The translations under genes and the position numbers were made by a program. DNA of 64,000 bases from Chloroflexota bacterium. Lineage in GTDB: Bacteria; Chloroflexota; Ktedonobacteria; Ktedonobacterales; JADMIN01. Of the stretch, positions 36,365-46,000 are shown one piece after another (position 1 is the stretch's first letter; each line of letters begins with the position of its first letter). The notes under the pieces are model-generated. The model saw only the letters and a program-made list of their open reading frames with translations, was not told the DNA's origin and ran no database searches. Where the stretch lies: positions 124,001 through 188,000 of the forward strand of contig JAJPKE010000017.1 of the NCBI GenBank assembly GCA_021323855.1. Direction: 5' to 3'.

Positions 36365-36811
36365 ATGACAGAACGCATGTATCAGTCAGTATTTGCCGCA
36401 GATGAGCCGGCAGACCTCATCCGCATCATCAACTTTGCGCATCCCATCAATGATGCGCAACTGGAACAGATCACATCACTAACGAGCAAAACGATTTCGC
36501 GTATGCAGGTGATTGATATCCCAGCGCAGATCAATTGGGAGCGCCCGCTGGCGGAGCAGGCGCTGGAACTGCTCCAATCCGTTCCGCTCTCGCCCTATGA
36601 CTGGCAGACCAAACAGATTATCATCAATCCGCCCGGCCTGGCGCCACTGGCGAGCACGCTGCTTGCAGTCATCCACGGTATTATGGGGCATTTTCCCGCG
36701 TTGCTCGTCGTCCGTCCGGTCCATGACACAGCGGTTCCTCAGTTTGAGGTGGCTGGTGTACTCAACCTCCAATATCTGCGCGATAACGTCCGCCCGCAGC
36801 GAAACGCATGA
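36365..36811 (+). CDS. csx15: CRISPR-associated protein Csx15
   Basis: 148 residues from ATG 36365 (GGAG eight bases upstream). After a 17-residue tail the sequence runs IRIINFAHPINDAQLEQITS, VIDIPAQINWERPLAEQ and NPPGLAPLASTLLAVIHGIM, then FEVAGVLNLQYLRDNVRPQR. This matches the pattern I associate with Csx15, an alpha/beta type III-associated family. Its biochemical role is not settled; a CARF-like or regulatory role is possible. It follows csx3 by 40 bases. Confidence 0.72.
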   Translation: MTERMYQSVFAADEPADLIRIINFAHPINDAQLEQITSLTSKTISRMQVIDIPAQINWERPLAEQALELLQSVPLSPYDWQTKQIIINPPGLAPLASTLLAVIHGIMGHFPALLVVRPVHDTAVPQFEVAGVLNLQYLRDNVRPQRNA

Positions 36812-36858
36812 TACTATATCAAGAGGAGCGAGAATACAACGGGTGACGGGAGCTGGCG

Positions 36859-37458
36859 GTGCCACGACGACAAGCGGAGAACGAACGCATCCGCGATGAG
36901 CAGCGGCAGAACATCCTGCGCGCCGCTGAGAAGGTCTTTGCGCGCAAGGGACTGGCCGCCGCCAAGATGACGGAGATTGCGGCGGCAGCAGGCGTCAGTT
37001 ACGGGCTGGCCTATCACTATTTCGAGAGTAAGGAAGAACTCTTCGCCGCGCTGGTCGAGCATGAAATACGTGGCACCATGCGGGGCATTCAGGAGGCGCT
37101 GGAAGAACGGCATGGCACGCCCTGGGAACGGCTGACGCGCATGGTTGCGTGGATGCTGCAAGGGATGCAGGAACAACCAGAGGCCGTGCTGGTAACACTG
37201 CACGCGCTCACCAGCGAAGCCACACCGCCGGAGATTCGCCAGCGGTTCTATGAACTGGCGCACCTCAACAATGAGGTCATCACGCAACTGATTATCGAAG
37301 GGCAGAAGGCGGGCGAGGTGGTGCAGGGCGACCCCGAACAACTCGCCGCTTTTCTTGGCTCCAGCATCCAGGGCATCGCCATTTCCATGACCTACGGCGG
37401 CGTGCTCTCCCTCAAAATCCCCGATGCCGCACTGGTGCTGCGCGGCCTGAAGGCATAA
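36859..37458 (+). CDS. TetR family transcriptional regulator
   Basis: 199 residues from GTG 36859. N-terminal HTH: RQNILRAAEKVFARKG, MTEIAAAAGVSYGLAYHYFESK is the recognition region. C-terminal ligand domain is helical (MVAWMLQGMQEQPEAVLVTL). Its target is unknown; it could recognise the 24-bp palindrome at 42713, which has TetR-operator form, but five genes lie between. It starts 47 bases after csx15. Confidence 0.9.
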   Translation: MPRRQAENERIRDEQRQNILRAAEKVFARKGLAAAKMTEIAAAAGVSYGLAYHYFESKEELFAALVEHEIRGTMRGIQEALEERHGTPWERLTRMVAWMLQGMQEQPEAVLVTLHALTSEATPPEIRQRFYELAHLNNEVITQLIIEGQKAGEVVQGDPEQLAAFLGSSIQGIAISMTYGGVLSLKIPDAALVLRGLKA

Positions 37459-37543
37459 ACAAAGGCGTTAACCGGCGCTCACATTCTCCTTGCTCGACCT
37501 CATTCAAAAGATTTTTGCATGCCATCCGACAACTTTATTTTCC

Positions 37544-37572
37544 TTGACAAAAATAGTTTTCGGTGTTACACT
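37544..37572 (+). promoter_or_regulatory. Strong sigma70-like promoter, leaderless ArsR gene
   Basis: TTGACA (37544-37549), 17-base spacer, TACACT (37567-37572). The predicted transcript start, six to seven bases on, coincides with the ATG at 37579, and no ribosome binding site is seen. Confidence 0.7.
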
Positions 37573-37578
37573 TAGATC

Positions 37579-38238
37579 ATGTTAGACATCGCTGTGATCG
37601 AAAATCCAGAAGCCGCCGAAGTGTCGCTCGATCCTGTGCGCACACGGCTGCTGGCAGAGCTGGCGGAACCTGGCTCCGCGACCACGCTGGCCGCTAAAAT
37701 CGGCTTGCCCCGGCAGCAGGTGAACTATCACCTGAAAACGCTGGAACGGCATGGGCTGGTGAAGCTGGTGGATGAGCGCCGCAAGGGCAACGCCATCGAG
37801 CGGGTGCTGCGCGCGACGGCGGCATCCTATGTGATCTCACCGCAGGCGCTCGCCGCCGTGCAGCCGGACCCCGCTCGCGCGCCGGATCGCCTCTCCGCAA
37901 GCTGGCTGCTCGCCGTTGCGGCGCGACTGGTGCGCGATGTCGGCGCGCTCATCACCGGTGCGGCGCGGGCGCAGAAGCGCGTCGCCACCTTTGCGATGGA
38001 GGGCGAAGTACGCTTCGCCTCGGCGGCTGAGCGCGCCGCCTTCGCTGAAGAACTGGCGAACGCCGTGATTGCGCTGGTTGGCAAATATCACAATGAGACG
38101 GCGACGCACGGGCGCACTCACCGGGTCATCGTCGCCATCCATCCCAGCATTCCACCAGAGAACAATGCCAATACGGTCAACGCCGGGGCAACTACGATAG
38201 ATGCACCAGATGCACCAGAGCCACTAAAGGAGGCATGA
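37579..38238 (+). CDS. ArsR-type winged-helix regulator
   Basis: 219 residues. Winged helix at 15-75: LDPVRTRLLAELAEPGSATT, LAAKIGLPRQQVNYHLKTLE, HGLVKLVDERRKGNAIERVL. The C-terminal part (about 90-190) is helical with no metal-binding Cys pair, so a small-molecule or protein signal is more likely than metal. The downstream SRPBCC gene starts two bases after this stop, a common pairing. A nonamer duplication (38200-38217) encodes an Asp-Ala-Pro repeat near the C-terminus. Confidence 0.88.
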   Translation: MLDIAVIENPEAAEVSLDPVRTRLLAELAEPGSATTLAAKIGLPRQQVNYHLKTLERHGLVKLVDERRKGNAIERVLRATAASYVISPQALAAVQPDPARAPDRLSASWLLAVAARLVRDVGALITGAARAQKRVATFAMEGEVRFASAAERAAFAEELANAVIALVGKYHNETATHGRTHRVIVAIHPSIPPENNANTVNAGATTIDAPDAPEPLKEA

Positions 38239-38239
38239 G

Positions 38240-38989
38240 GTGGGCCGCGAATTCGAGATCACCAACGAGATGACGGTTGACGCCTCCTTAGAAGAAATCT
38301 GGCAGGCGATTGCCACCGGACCCGGTATCACCTCCTGGTTCATGGGACGCAACGAGGTTGAGCCGGGCGTAGGCGGCGTCGTGCGGACGGCTTTTGGCGG
38401 CTATACACCTGAACTCACCATCACGGCATGGGAACCGCTCAAGCGCTTCGCCTACCAGAGCGACAAGGCTGCGGATGGGCGTTTCGTCGCCTATGAGTTC
38501 CAGATCGAGGCGCGTGCGGGCGGCGGCGCGACGCTACGCCTCGTGACCAGCGGCTTCCTCCCCGGCGACGACTGGGAAGACGAGTATGAGGCGATGATGC
38601 AGGGCGGCGAGATGTTCTTCCATACGCTCGGCGCATACCTTACCTATTTTGCTGGCCGCAGCGCCACACCCATCACGGTATTTGGCCCGCCGGTGAGCGA
38701 TTGGCAACGCGCCTGGGCGACACTGGACGCCGCGCTCGGCCTTTCCGTTGGCATGGTCGCTGCTGGCGATGCCGTGCGGTTCACGCCGGAGGGGCTGCCG
38801 CCTATCGAGGGTGTGGTCTATTTCGTCAACGCGCAGACGTTAGGCGTGCGCACGAATGATGCGCTGTATCGTTTCCTGCGCGGTATCCAGGGCGTGATGG
38901 TCGCCGGGCACCATCTCTTTACCGAAAATGTGGATCAACAAGAGAATGAACAGGCGTGGCAGGCATGGCTTGACCGGCTGTTCTCCTAG
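38240..38989 (+). CDS. SRPBCC/AHSA1-type protein
   Basis: 249 residues from GTG 38240 behind AAAGGAGG. N-terminal START-like fold: VDASLEEIWQAIATGPGITSWF, EPGVGGVVRTAFGG, ITAWEPLKRFAY, LRLVTSGFLPGDDWEDEYE. Residues about 150-249 form a second, weaker domain. These proteins bind hydrophobic ligands in a cavity. It is the partner of the upstream ArsR regulator. Confidence 0.85.
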   Translation: MGREFEITNEMTVDASLEEIWQAIATGPGITSWFMGRNEVEPGVGGVVRTAFGGYTPELTITAWEPLKRFAYQSDKAADGRFVAYEFQIEARAGGGATLRLVTSGFLPGDDWEDEYEAMMQGGEMFFHTLGAYLTYFAGRSATPITVFGPPVSDWQRAWATLDAALGLSVGMVAAGDAVRFTPEGLPPIEGVVYFVNAQTLGVRTNDALYRFLRGIQGVMVAGHHLFTENVDQQENEQAWQAWLDRLFS

Positions 38990-39015
38990 ATACATCTTCC
39001 CTGGGGAGTGAAACC

Positions 39016-39462
39016 ATGAAATTTCAAGCCACCATCCAGCAGAGCGGCAAGACCGCAACCGGCATTCAGGTACCTCCGGAGATCGTCTCCGGCCTCGGAT
39101 CGAGTAAACGGCCAGCGGTCAGCGTGACCATCAATGGCTACACCTATCGCAGCACGGTGGCCCCGATGGGAGGCGTCTTCATGCTGCCGGTCAGCGCGGA
39201 GGTGCGCGAACGGGCCGGGGTCGCCGCTGGTGATGAGGTGGACGTCACCCTCGAACTCGACACTGCGCCGCGTGAGGTGACGCCGCCGCCGGACTTTGCT
39301 GAGGCGCTCGACCACGACGCCGAGGCAAAGCAGGCGTTCGAGAAGATGTCCTACAGCCACAAGCAGCAATATGTCCAGTCCATCGAGAGCGCCAAAACCG
39401 CCGAGACACGGCAGCGGCGCATCGCCAACGCCATCAGTCAACTGCGCGAAGGCCGCAGATAG
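39016..39462 (+). CDS. DUF1905 and YdeI-like protein
   Basis: 148 residues. Residues 1-85 form the beta-barrel DUF1905 (GIQVPPEIVSGLGSSKRPAV, VSAEVRERAGVAAGDEVDV). The C-terminal helical part (SYSHKQQYVQSIESAKTAET) is the YdeI/OmpD-associated motif. Function is unknown; fungal and bacterial relatives are implicated in peptide or osmotic stress. GGGGAGTGAAACC precedes the ATG. Confidence 0.85.
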   Translation: MKFQATIQQSGKTATGIQVPPEIVSGLGSSKRPAVSVTINGYTYRSTVAPMGGVFMLPVSAEVRERAGVAAGDEVDVTLELDTAPREVTPPPDFAEALDHDAEAKQAFEKMSYSHKQQYVQSIESAKTAETRQRRIANAISQLREGRR

Positions 39463-39541
39463 CGCCTACGCCGGTTTGACAGCCGATCATACGAGTACAT
39501 ACGAGACATACGAATCAACGAGCAGAACAGGAGACACCACG

Positions 39542-40132
39542 ATGCGCAAGATCATCGTTTCAGAGTTTATGTCGCTGGATGGAGTCATCCAGGCGCCGGG
39601 TGGCAAAGATGAGGATACCGAGGGCGGTTTCACACAGGGCGGGTGGACATGGCCCTACTGGCATGACGACATCGGTGCGCACTTCGCGGAGGTGATGAGC
39701 GAGAGCGACGCCTTTCTCCTCGGGCGCAAGACATGGCAAATTCACGGCGGCGCTTTTGAGCCGATGGCGCCAGGTGATCCCTTCGGCGACACGATGAACG
39801 CGATGCCGAAGTATGTGGTCTCCACCACCCTGACCTCCGCCGGCGCCTGGCGCAATTCCACCCTCATCAGCGGCAACGTGGTGGAGGAAATACGCGCGCT
39901 GAAGGCGCAGCCCGGCAAAAACATTGTCATTGACGGCAGCAGTGCGCTCGTTCACACGCTGGCACAGCACGATCTGGTGGATGAGTATTATCTGCTCATC
40001 TATCCGCTCGTGCTGGGAGGCGGCAAGAAGGTATTCGCAGATGGGGTGCCACTCAATCTGCGGCTCGTCGAGGCAAAACCCATCCCTTCCGGCGTTGTGC
40101 TAACACACTATACGGTGGAGCATCCGGCATAG
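39542..40132 (+). CDS. Dihydrofolate reductase-like (RibD C-terminal) protein
   Basis: 196 residues from ATG 39542 with GGAG upstream; the open frame extends farther but overlaps the previous gene. Features: IIVSEFMSLDGVIQAPGG, AFLLGRKTWQIHGGAF, YVVSTTLTSA, NIVIDGSSALVHTLAQHDLV, YPLVLGGGKKVFADG. Such proteins bind NADPH; substrate is usually unknown. Confidence 0.87.
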   Translation: MRKIIVSEFMSLDGVIQAPGGKDEDTEGGFTQGGWTWPYWHDDIGAHFAEVMSESDAFLLGRKTWQIHGGAFEPMAPGDPFGDTMNAMPKYVVSTTLTSAGAWRNSTLISGNVVEEIRALKAQPGKNIVIDGSSALVHTLAQHDLVDEYYLLIYPLVLGGGKKVFADGVPLNLRLVEAKPIPSGVVLTHYTVEHPA

Positions 40133-40192
40133 GCGCGCGGCGCTTTCAGAATGCCTCATGCAATAGAGAGATAGAGAGAATAGGAGCATCGC

Positions 40193-40975
40193 ATGCCAAC
40201 CGTCACCTCGAAAGACGGCACAACCATCGCCTACGAACAGTCAGGCGCGGGGCCGGCGGTCATCGTCATCGGCGGCGTGCTGGGCGACCGCTCGCAGCAG
40301 GCAGGGCTGGCTCGCCTGCTCGCAGATCACTTCACCGTGTATAACATAGACCGGCGTGGACATGGCGAAAGCGGATTTACGCCGCCCTACGCCACGCAGC
40401 GCGAGATCGAAGATATTGACGCGCTCATCACCGCCGCCGGTGGCTCGGCATATGTCTATGGCACCTCCGGTCTAGGGATGCTGGCGCTGAATGCGGCGGC
40501 CAGCGGACTCGCGCCCAAGATCAAGAAGCTTGCCGTTTGGGAGCCACCGTATTTCGTTGACAACAGCCGCCCACCCTTGCCCCCTGATTATCTGGAGCAA
40601 CTGAACACGCTGCTGGCAGAGGACCGGCGTGGCGACATGGTGGCGCTCTGGATGACGGAGGCGGTGGGGATGCCCGCCGGATTTGTCGCGCAGATGCGCA
40701 CACAGCCCTGGTGGCCAATGCAGGAGGCGCTGGCACACACGCTCATCTACGACGCCATCATGACCGACGGCTTCGCATTCCCCAAAGAACGGCTCGCCAC
40801 CATCTCCGTTCCGACGCTGGTAATAGACGGCGGCCAGACGCCCTGGCTCACCGCCGCCGCCGATGCCACAGCGGCGGCGCTGCCCAACGCCACACGCCAG
40901 ACCATCGCCGGTCAGCCGCACAACGTCGCCGACGAAGCAATGGCGCCCGTGCTGATTGAGTTCTTTAGGGAGTAG
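40193..40975 (+). CDS. Alpha/beta hydrolase
   Basis: 260 residues. Nucleophile elbow YGTSGLG (Ser near residue 90), oxyanion region VIGGVLGD, NIDRRGHGESG before it, and catalytic His in AGQPHNVAD near the C-terminus. Typical length. AGGAG precedes the ATG. The 3' end overlaps the convergent DHA2 exporter by 11 bases. Confidence 0.87.
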   Translation: MPTVTSKDGTTIAYEQSGAGPAVIVIGGVLGDRSQQAGLARLLADHFTVYNIDRRGHGESGFTPPYATQREIEDIDALITAAGGSAYVYGTSGLGMLALNAAASGLAPKIKKLAVWEPPYFVDNSRPPLPPDYLEQLNTLLAEDRRGDMVALWMTEAVGMPAGFVAQMRTQPWWPMQEALAHTLIYDAIMTDGFAFPKERLATISVPTLVIDGGQTPWLTAAADATAAALPNATRQTIAGQPHNVADEAMAPVLIEFFRE

Positions 40976-42680
40976 CCGGAGCTTTCTTCCGCTCGCGTAG
41001 GGGGATTTCTTTCAGCGCCAGCGCGCAGCAGAAGCCAACGATGAAGACGCCGAGCGCCACAAGAAACACCTGATGCAGGCTGGTCGCCAATCCCTGCTTC
41101 ACCGCGTACAGGATGGCATCGAGCGCGGCCAGCCCCTGCGGGCCATACGCAGCGGCAGCCGCGCGCATCTGCGCCAGCGCGCCCGGCGAGAGCAAGGTCT
41201 GCGGGCTGGCGAACGCCGCGACAAGTCTACCGGACGCCTGTTCTCGCAACGCTGGCGGCAGCGCGGCGTTGAAGGCAGGCAGATAGGCGGCACTGAGGAC
41301 CGAACCCATCGCCGCCAGCCCAATCGTCCCGCCGATCTGGCGGAAGAAGACCAGCGCCGAGGTTGCCTGCCCAATACGGCCCGGCAGCGCGTTTTGCACA
41401 ATCACCGTATAGACCGAGATACCGGAGCCGATGCCTACCCCCAACACCAGCATCGCCCAGACGACATCGGCATTGCTGGAATGGACATCCAGTCGCACCA
41501 GCAGCAGCGCCCCCGCAATGCTGATGAGCAGCCCCGCCAGCGCCACGAACTTATAGCGCCCTGTCAGCGTAATGAGCATGCCGCCGGTGACGCTGCCAAC
41601 CATTGCCGTGATGATGAGCGGCGTCAGAATCAGGCCGCTATTGGTGACGGTGGCGCCGATGACGCCCTGCACAAAGAGCGGGATATAGAACGACGCGCCG
41701 AAAATCCCCAGTCCGGCAATCGCCGAGACCAGCGCCGAAACACCAAAGATACGCATGCTGCCGGTGAAGAGGCTGGGCGCAATGATCGGCTCCTGTCCGC
41801 GCCGTTCCAGCCGCGCCTCATAGACGATCAGCGCCGCCAGCAGCGCCAGCGCACCGGCGAAGAGACCGAGAATCTGCGGCGAGAGCCAGTCATAGCGCGA
41901 ACCGGCCCAGGTGAAACCGAGTAGCAGCGGGGTCGTGCCAGCCGCCAGCAGCAGCGCACCAATAACATCCACCCGCGCCTGACGGCTGCCGCGAATCGTT
42001 GGCATGACGAAGATCAAGACCAGCAGCGCAACGATCCCAACCGGCATGTTGACATAGAAGATCAACCGCCAGGTGGCGTGATCGGTGATCCAGCCGCCCA
42101 GGAGCGGCCCAAGAATCGAGGAGAGCGCAAAGACGCTGCCAGTGATGCCCTGCCACTTGCCGCGTTCGCGCGGTGAGAAGAGGTCGCCAGTGACTGCCGT
42201 GGCAATCGGCAACAGCGCGCCGGACCCCAACCCTTGTAGCGCGCGGAAGGCGATCAGCGCATTCATCGTTGGCGCGGCGCCGGAGAGCGCGGAGCCGGTG
42301 AGGAAGACGACGAGGCCAAAGAGAAAGATCGGCTTGCGTCCCCAGAGGTCCGAGAGCTTGCCATAGATCGGCACGGTGATCGTCTCGGTCAGCAGATAGG
42401 CGGTGGCGACCCAGGCGTAGCGGTCGAAGCCATGCAGTTCGCCAATGATGCGCGGCAGCGCCGTAGCCACGATGGTCTGGTCCAGCGAGGCCAGCAGCAT
42501 GATGAGCAGCACGCCCGCCATCGTAAAGACGACCTCGCGCCGCGTGAATTGCGGCAGCCATGCCTCACTCTCTGCGCCATGCGCGTCAGCTTGCGCCGGT
42601 GTCTGCGCTGTCATGGTGGTTTCCGCTGGTTGCGCTGGCTCAGGTGTCTGGTGCGCGCCAGTGGTGTTGTGCGTTGTCAT
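40965..42680 (-). CDS. DHA2 family drug/H+ antiporter (EmrB/QacA type)
   Basis: 571 residues with about 14 membrane helices. Hydrophilic Thr/Ala/Gln-rich N-terminus (1-45), then LLASLDQTIVATALPRI (motif D1, Asp in helix 1), YGKLSDLWGRKPIFLFGL (motif A), SALSGAAPTMNALIAFRALQ, and motif C-like GSVFALSSILGPLLGGWI. It exports hydrophobic or cationic drugs. The palindrome at 42713-42736 lies 33 bases upstream and probably controls it through a TetR repressor. Confidence 0.92.
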   Translation of the reverse strand: MTTHNTTGAHQTPEPAQPAETTMTAQTPAQADAHGAESEAWLPQFTRREVVFTMAGVLLIMLLASLDQTIVATALPRIIGELHGFDRYAWVATAYLLTETITVPIYGKLSDLWGRKPIFLFGLVVFLTGSALSGAAPTMNALIAFRALQGLGSGALLPIATAVTGDLFSPRERGKWQGITGSVFALSSILGPLLGGWITDHATWRLIFYVNMPVGIVALLVLIFVMPTIRGSRQARVDVIGALLLAAGTTPLLLGFTWAGSRYDWLSPQILGLFAGALALLAALIVYEARLERRGQEPIIAPSLFTGSMRIFGVSALVSAIAGLGIFGASFYIPLFVQGVIGATVTNSGLILTPLIITAMVGSVTGGMLITLTGRYKFVALAGLLISIAGALLLVRLDVHSSNADVVWAMLVLGVGIGSGISVYTVIVQNALPGRIGQATSALVFFRQIGGTIGLAAMGSVLSAAYLPAFNAALPPALREQASGRLVAAFASPQTLLSPGALAQMRAAAAAYGPQGLAALDAILYAVKQGLATSLHQVFLVALGVFIVGFCCALALKEIPLRERKKAPATP

Positions 42681-42712
42681 GATATATGCTCTCTCTCTTG
42701 CTGTGGTGTTTG

Positions 42713-42736
42713 TTGATTGACTTGCAAGTCAATCAA
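42713..42736. promoter_or_regulatory. Perfect 24-bp palindromic operator
   Basis: TTGATTGACTTG followed by CAAGTCAATCAA, perfectly symmetric. Form and position, 33 bases before the exporter start, are those of a TetR-family operator. The rest of the 341-base divergent interval to 43021 holds no gene. Confidence 0.75.
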
Positions 42737-43021
42737 AGACTACCCAAATGGGAGAGGATTGTCAAGGGGCAAATGTGCGCGAGGTACAAGAGGAAAGGGA
42801 GGTCGTTCTCTCTTCGTATACTTTCGTATGATAAACACCGCTCTCTTCATAGCAATGTAGTGGAAAACGTGCCATCTTCCTGATACACTGACTCATAGCC
42901 AGATGATGCCTGGCTGTTGGTATCCGGTCATACGCCTGAAATGCCATATCATTGGGTTTACTGCCCGTATGCTGGATTGTCATGGTAGCTAGAGACGATT
43001 ATTCAAGAAGGTGAAAAAGCA

Positions 43022-46000
43022 GTGAATAACTCAACAAGCGCCAATCATGGCAATCATGGCGACTCTGGACTCGAAGTTGTCGCTGAGGCAATCGGACTAT
43101 TACTAGGCACCCATGATTGGGCAGCAAAGCCAGGAATCATTGAACGCGAACAGGAATTGCTGCTCTCGGAACTGGCCGACGATGCGCTGACACGTTTGAT
43201 CGAAAACTTTCAGACGAGCGCTGACGAAAATGAACGCCCTCTCGCAGACTATGCTGCACTTCACCGTACACTTCTACGGCGCTGCCGCGAGATTGGCATC
43301 GCCGATGCCTGGGTCGAGTTCGAGGCATTTCTGCATGTCATGCAATCGGCCCATGATGCTCCTGAGACCAACCAGCGCGATGATTCTGCGCCTGCCCGCT
43401 CTCAACCAGTGGATGATGCTGATCGCAACGCCGTCATGCAGGCGCTCGACATTTTCGTCAATAAACCTCCTAGATGGGAGGAGAAGCGCAAGATCCTCGA
43501 AGGCGATCAAGCATTGCTCCTATCGCTGACCGCCGACCAGTTGTTGGGTGAGTCCCTCAAACTACAACGAGCCAATGGAAACGAGAAAAGCGTGCGCACG
43601 CTGGAATGGAATCGCCGGCTGTTGCAACGCTGCCGCGAGGTGGGTATCGCCGATGCCTGGGCTGAGGCAGACGCGGCGCTACGGCAGGCAGTCGCGGCAG
43701 AACAGGCTCCTGATGTCAGCCCTTTGAAAGAGCCACTCATTGACTGGCTCACGCCTCGCTCCCACAGGGAAGAACGACGATTTCTGGAGGCACACCCTGA
43801 ACTGCTCTCCGCCGAGAGTGACGCGATTTTGCGCGAACTCCTCTGGCTGAATTATGGAGCGCCTGGAGAAACGGTTATCCGTAGGGCACAGCGCCTGCTC
43901 AGTGATATCCGGGCGCGAGGCGGCACAATCCAGGCGATCCGTGACAGCTATGTCAATGAGTATGGCGGCTTCTCATTGGATCTGCCGAACTGGCTGGAGA
44001 CTGTACTCGCACAGTACGAACATCTGCTTGACTCAGACCACCCGAGCCAATCAGCAGCAGAGCGATTAACCCTCCTGCGTGCGGCGTATCAGCGGGCGGT
44101 AGATGATCCTGCTGTGCCACAGGCGGCTCTGGCAAGCCTGGCGAACAATCTGAGCGTTGCCATCACCGAAGACCCCCACGTATCACAGACAGAAGGATTT
44201 ACAGAAGCGCTACAAGCACTGATTACTGCACGGGCAATCTACCTGTTTGAGCAATTTCCCTACCAATATGCCATGATCCAACACAACCTCGGCAACACAT
44301 ACGGCAAATGGAGCGCAGGCAATCGGCGTGATAACCTGGAAGAGGCTATCGTCTGCTACAGAGATGCGTTACGGGCGCGGACGTTGACCAACTTCCCTGA
44401 AGACTATGCGATGACCCAGAACAATCTTGGCATCACGTACCGCGAGCGGCTGGCGGGCGACCGGCGTGACAATCTCGAGGAATCTATCGCCTGCTTCCGC
44501 GAGGCGCTCCGGGTGCGCACATTGGCCAACTTTCCCCAACAATATGCTGCCACCCAGAATAATCTAGGCGTTACCTATCGGCACAGGCTGGCGGGCGACC
44601 GGCGTGACAATCTGGAAGCTGCGATTACGTGTTTCCATGAAGCATTACGGGTTCGGACGTTGGCTGCCGCTCCTCTGGATTATGCGATGACCCAGAATAA
44701 TCTTGGTCTCGTCTATCATGATCGGATGGCAGGCGACCGATATGACAATCTGGAAGCCGCGATTGTCTGTTATGAAAAGGCGTTGCAAGTCATTACCCTG
44801 GCTAATTTCCCGGAAACCTACGCCGCTATCCAGAACAACCGTGGCAATGTCTACAGCGAGCGGCTGGCGGGCAATCGGAAGGACAATTTGGAGACCGCCA
44901 TCGTCTGTTATCGCGAAGCGTTGCGGGTGCGTACCCCGACCGATTATCCCCAACAATATGCTCAAACGCAGTACAACCTGGGCCATCTCTATCAGAATGA
45001 GCTAGCTGACTACGACCGTAGCTCCCTGCAAGAAGCAATACGGTGCTATCACGAGGCATTACGTGTCTACACGTTGGCTGATTTTCCGATCAATTTCCGC
45101 AATACGCAACTGAATCTAGCCTGGCTGGCGCTTACTGGTCTGGCCAGAGATGCCGAAGCTGAAGGCGACTCCCTTGCACGTAAGGACGCGCTGGAGATGG
45201 CTCACAACGCTTTTTTAGAGGGGCGCCATGCCCAGGCAGAGATGGGCTGGCTGACCAGCGATGTCAAGAGTAGAACCAGCCTGCAAGGCGAGCAAGCCAC
45301 CGTCCGTGAACTGTATGCTCATGACGCCTGGTGCCTTTGGCAACTTGGTCGGCTAGATGAGGCAATTACCGCGTTGGAGGCAGGACGTGCGCAGGCGCTC
45401 TCTGAGGCGCTGGCCATTGTAGGCATTTCGCTGAGTCCTGTTTGCGAAGAGCATCAGAGCGCATATCTCGATGCTCGTCAACAACTCAACCAGGCGCGTG
45501 CAGCGGATGATCGCAGACAGATGCGGAGTGCGCGCGATCACTTCCTGGCAGTGCGCGAGGCTATTCGTGCCCATTGTTATCCAGATTTTCTGCCCAGTGA
45601 ACCAGACTACACCACAATCGCCAGTGCGCCAGCGCCAGAGCAGACGCTGGTCTACTTGGCCGCGACCGATCAGACAGGGTTCGCCTGCATCTTACCACCC
45701 AATACTGTGCCCAATACTGAACGACGAACGCCGATCATTATTCCCTTGCCACGCCTCACCTGGCAGACGGTAGACACCTGGCTGGTACAGTACGATGAGC
45801 AGGGGGTTCCCATTGGTGGTTTGCGGTTGGCGCTAGAGCATCTGGCAACAAGTGCTCTCATGTACTGGCTCCAGCACATAGATAGCGCAGAGGAATGGGC
45901 GCGAATACAGACAATGCCATTATGTGATGTAGCAGAGGTTATTCCAGCGCACTATGGCACCCTGAAAATGAGTATGGAGCGTACCATTGCTGCTTGGCGC

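Noticed and set aside
28557..36811. CRISPR array near the Cmr genes
   Set aside because: No repeated 25-40 base words with unique spacers were found on either side.
41073..41924. 283-codon plus-strand frame
   Set aside because: It is antisense to membrane helices of the DHA2 exporter and rich in Arg and Gln.
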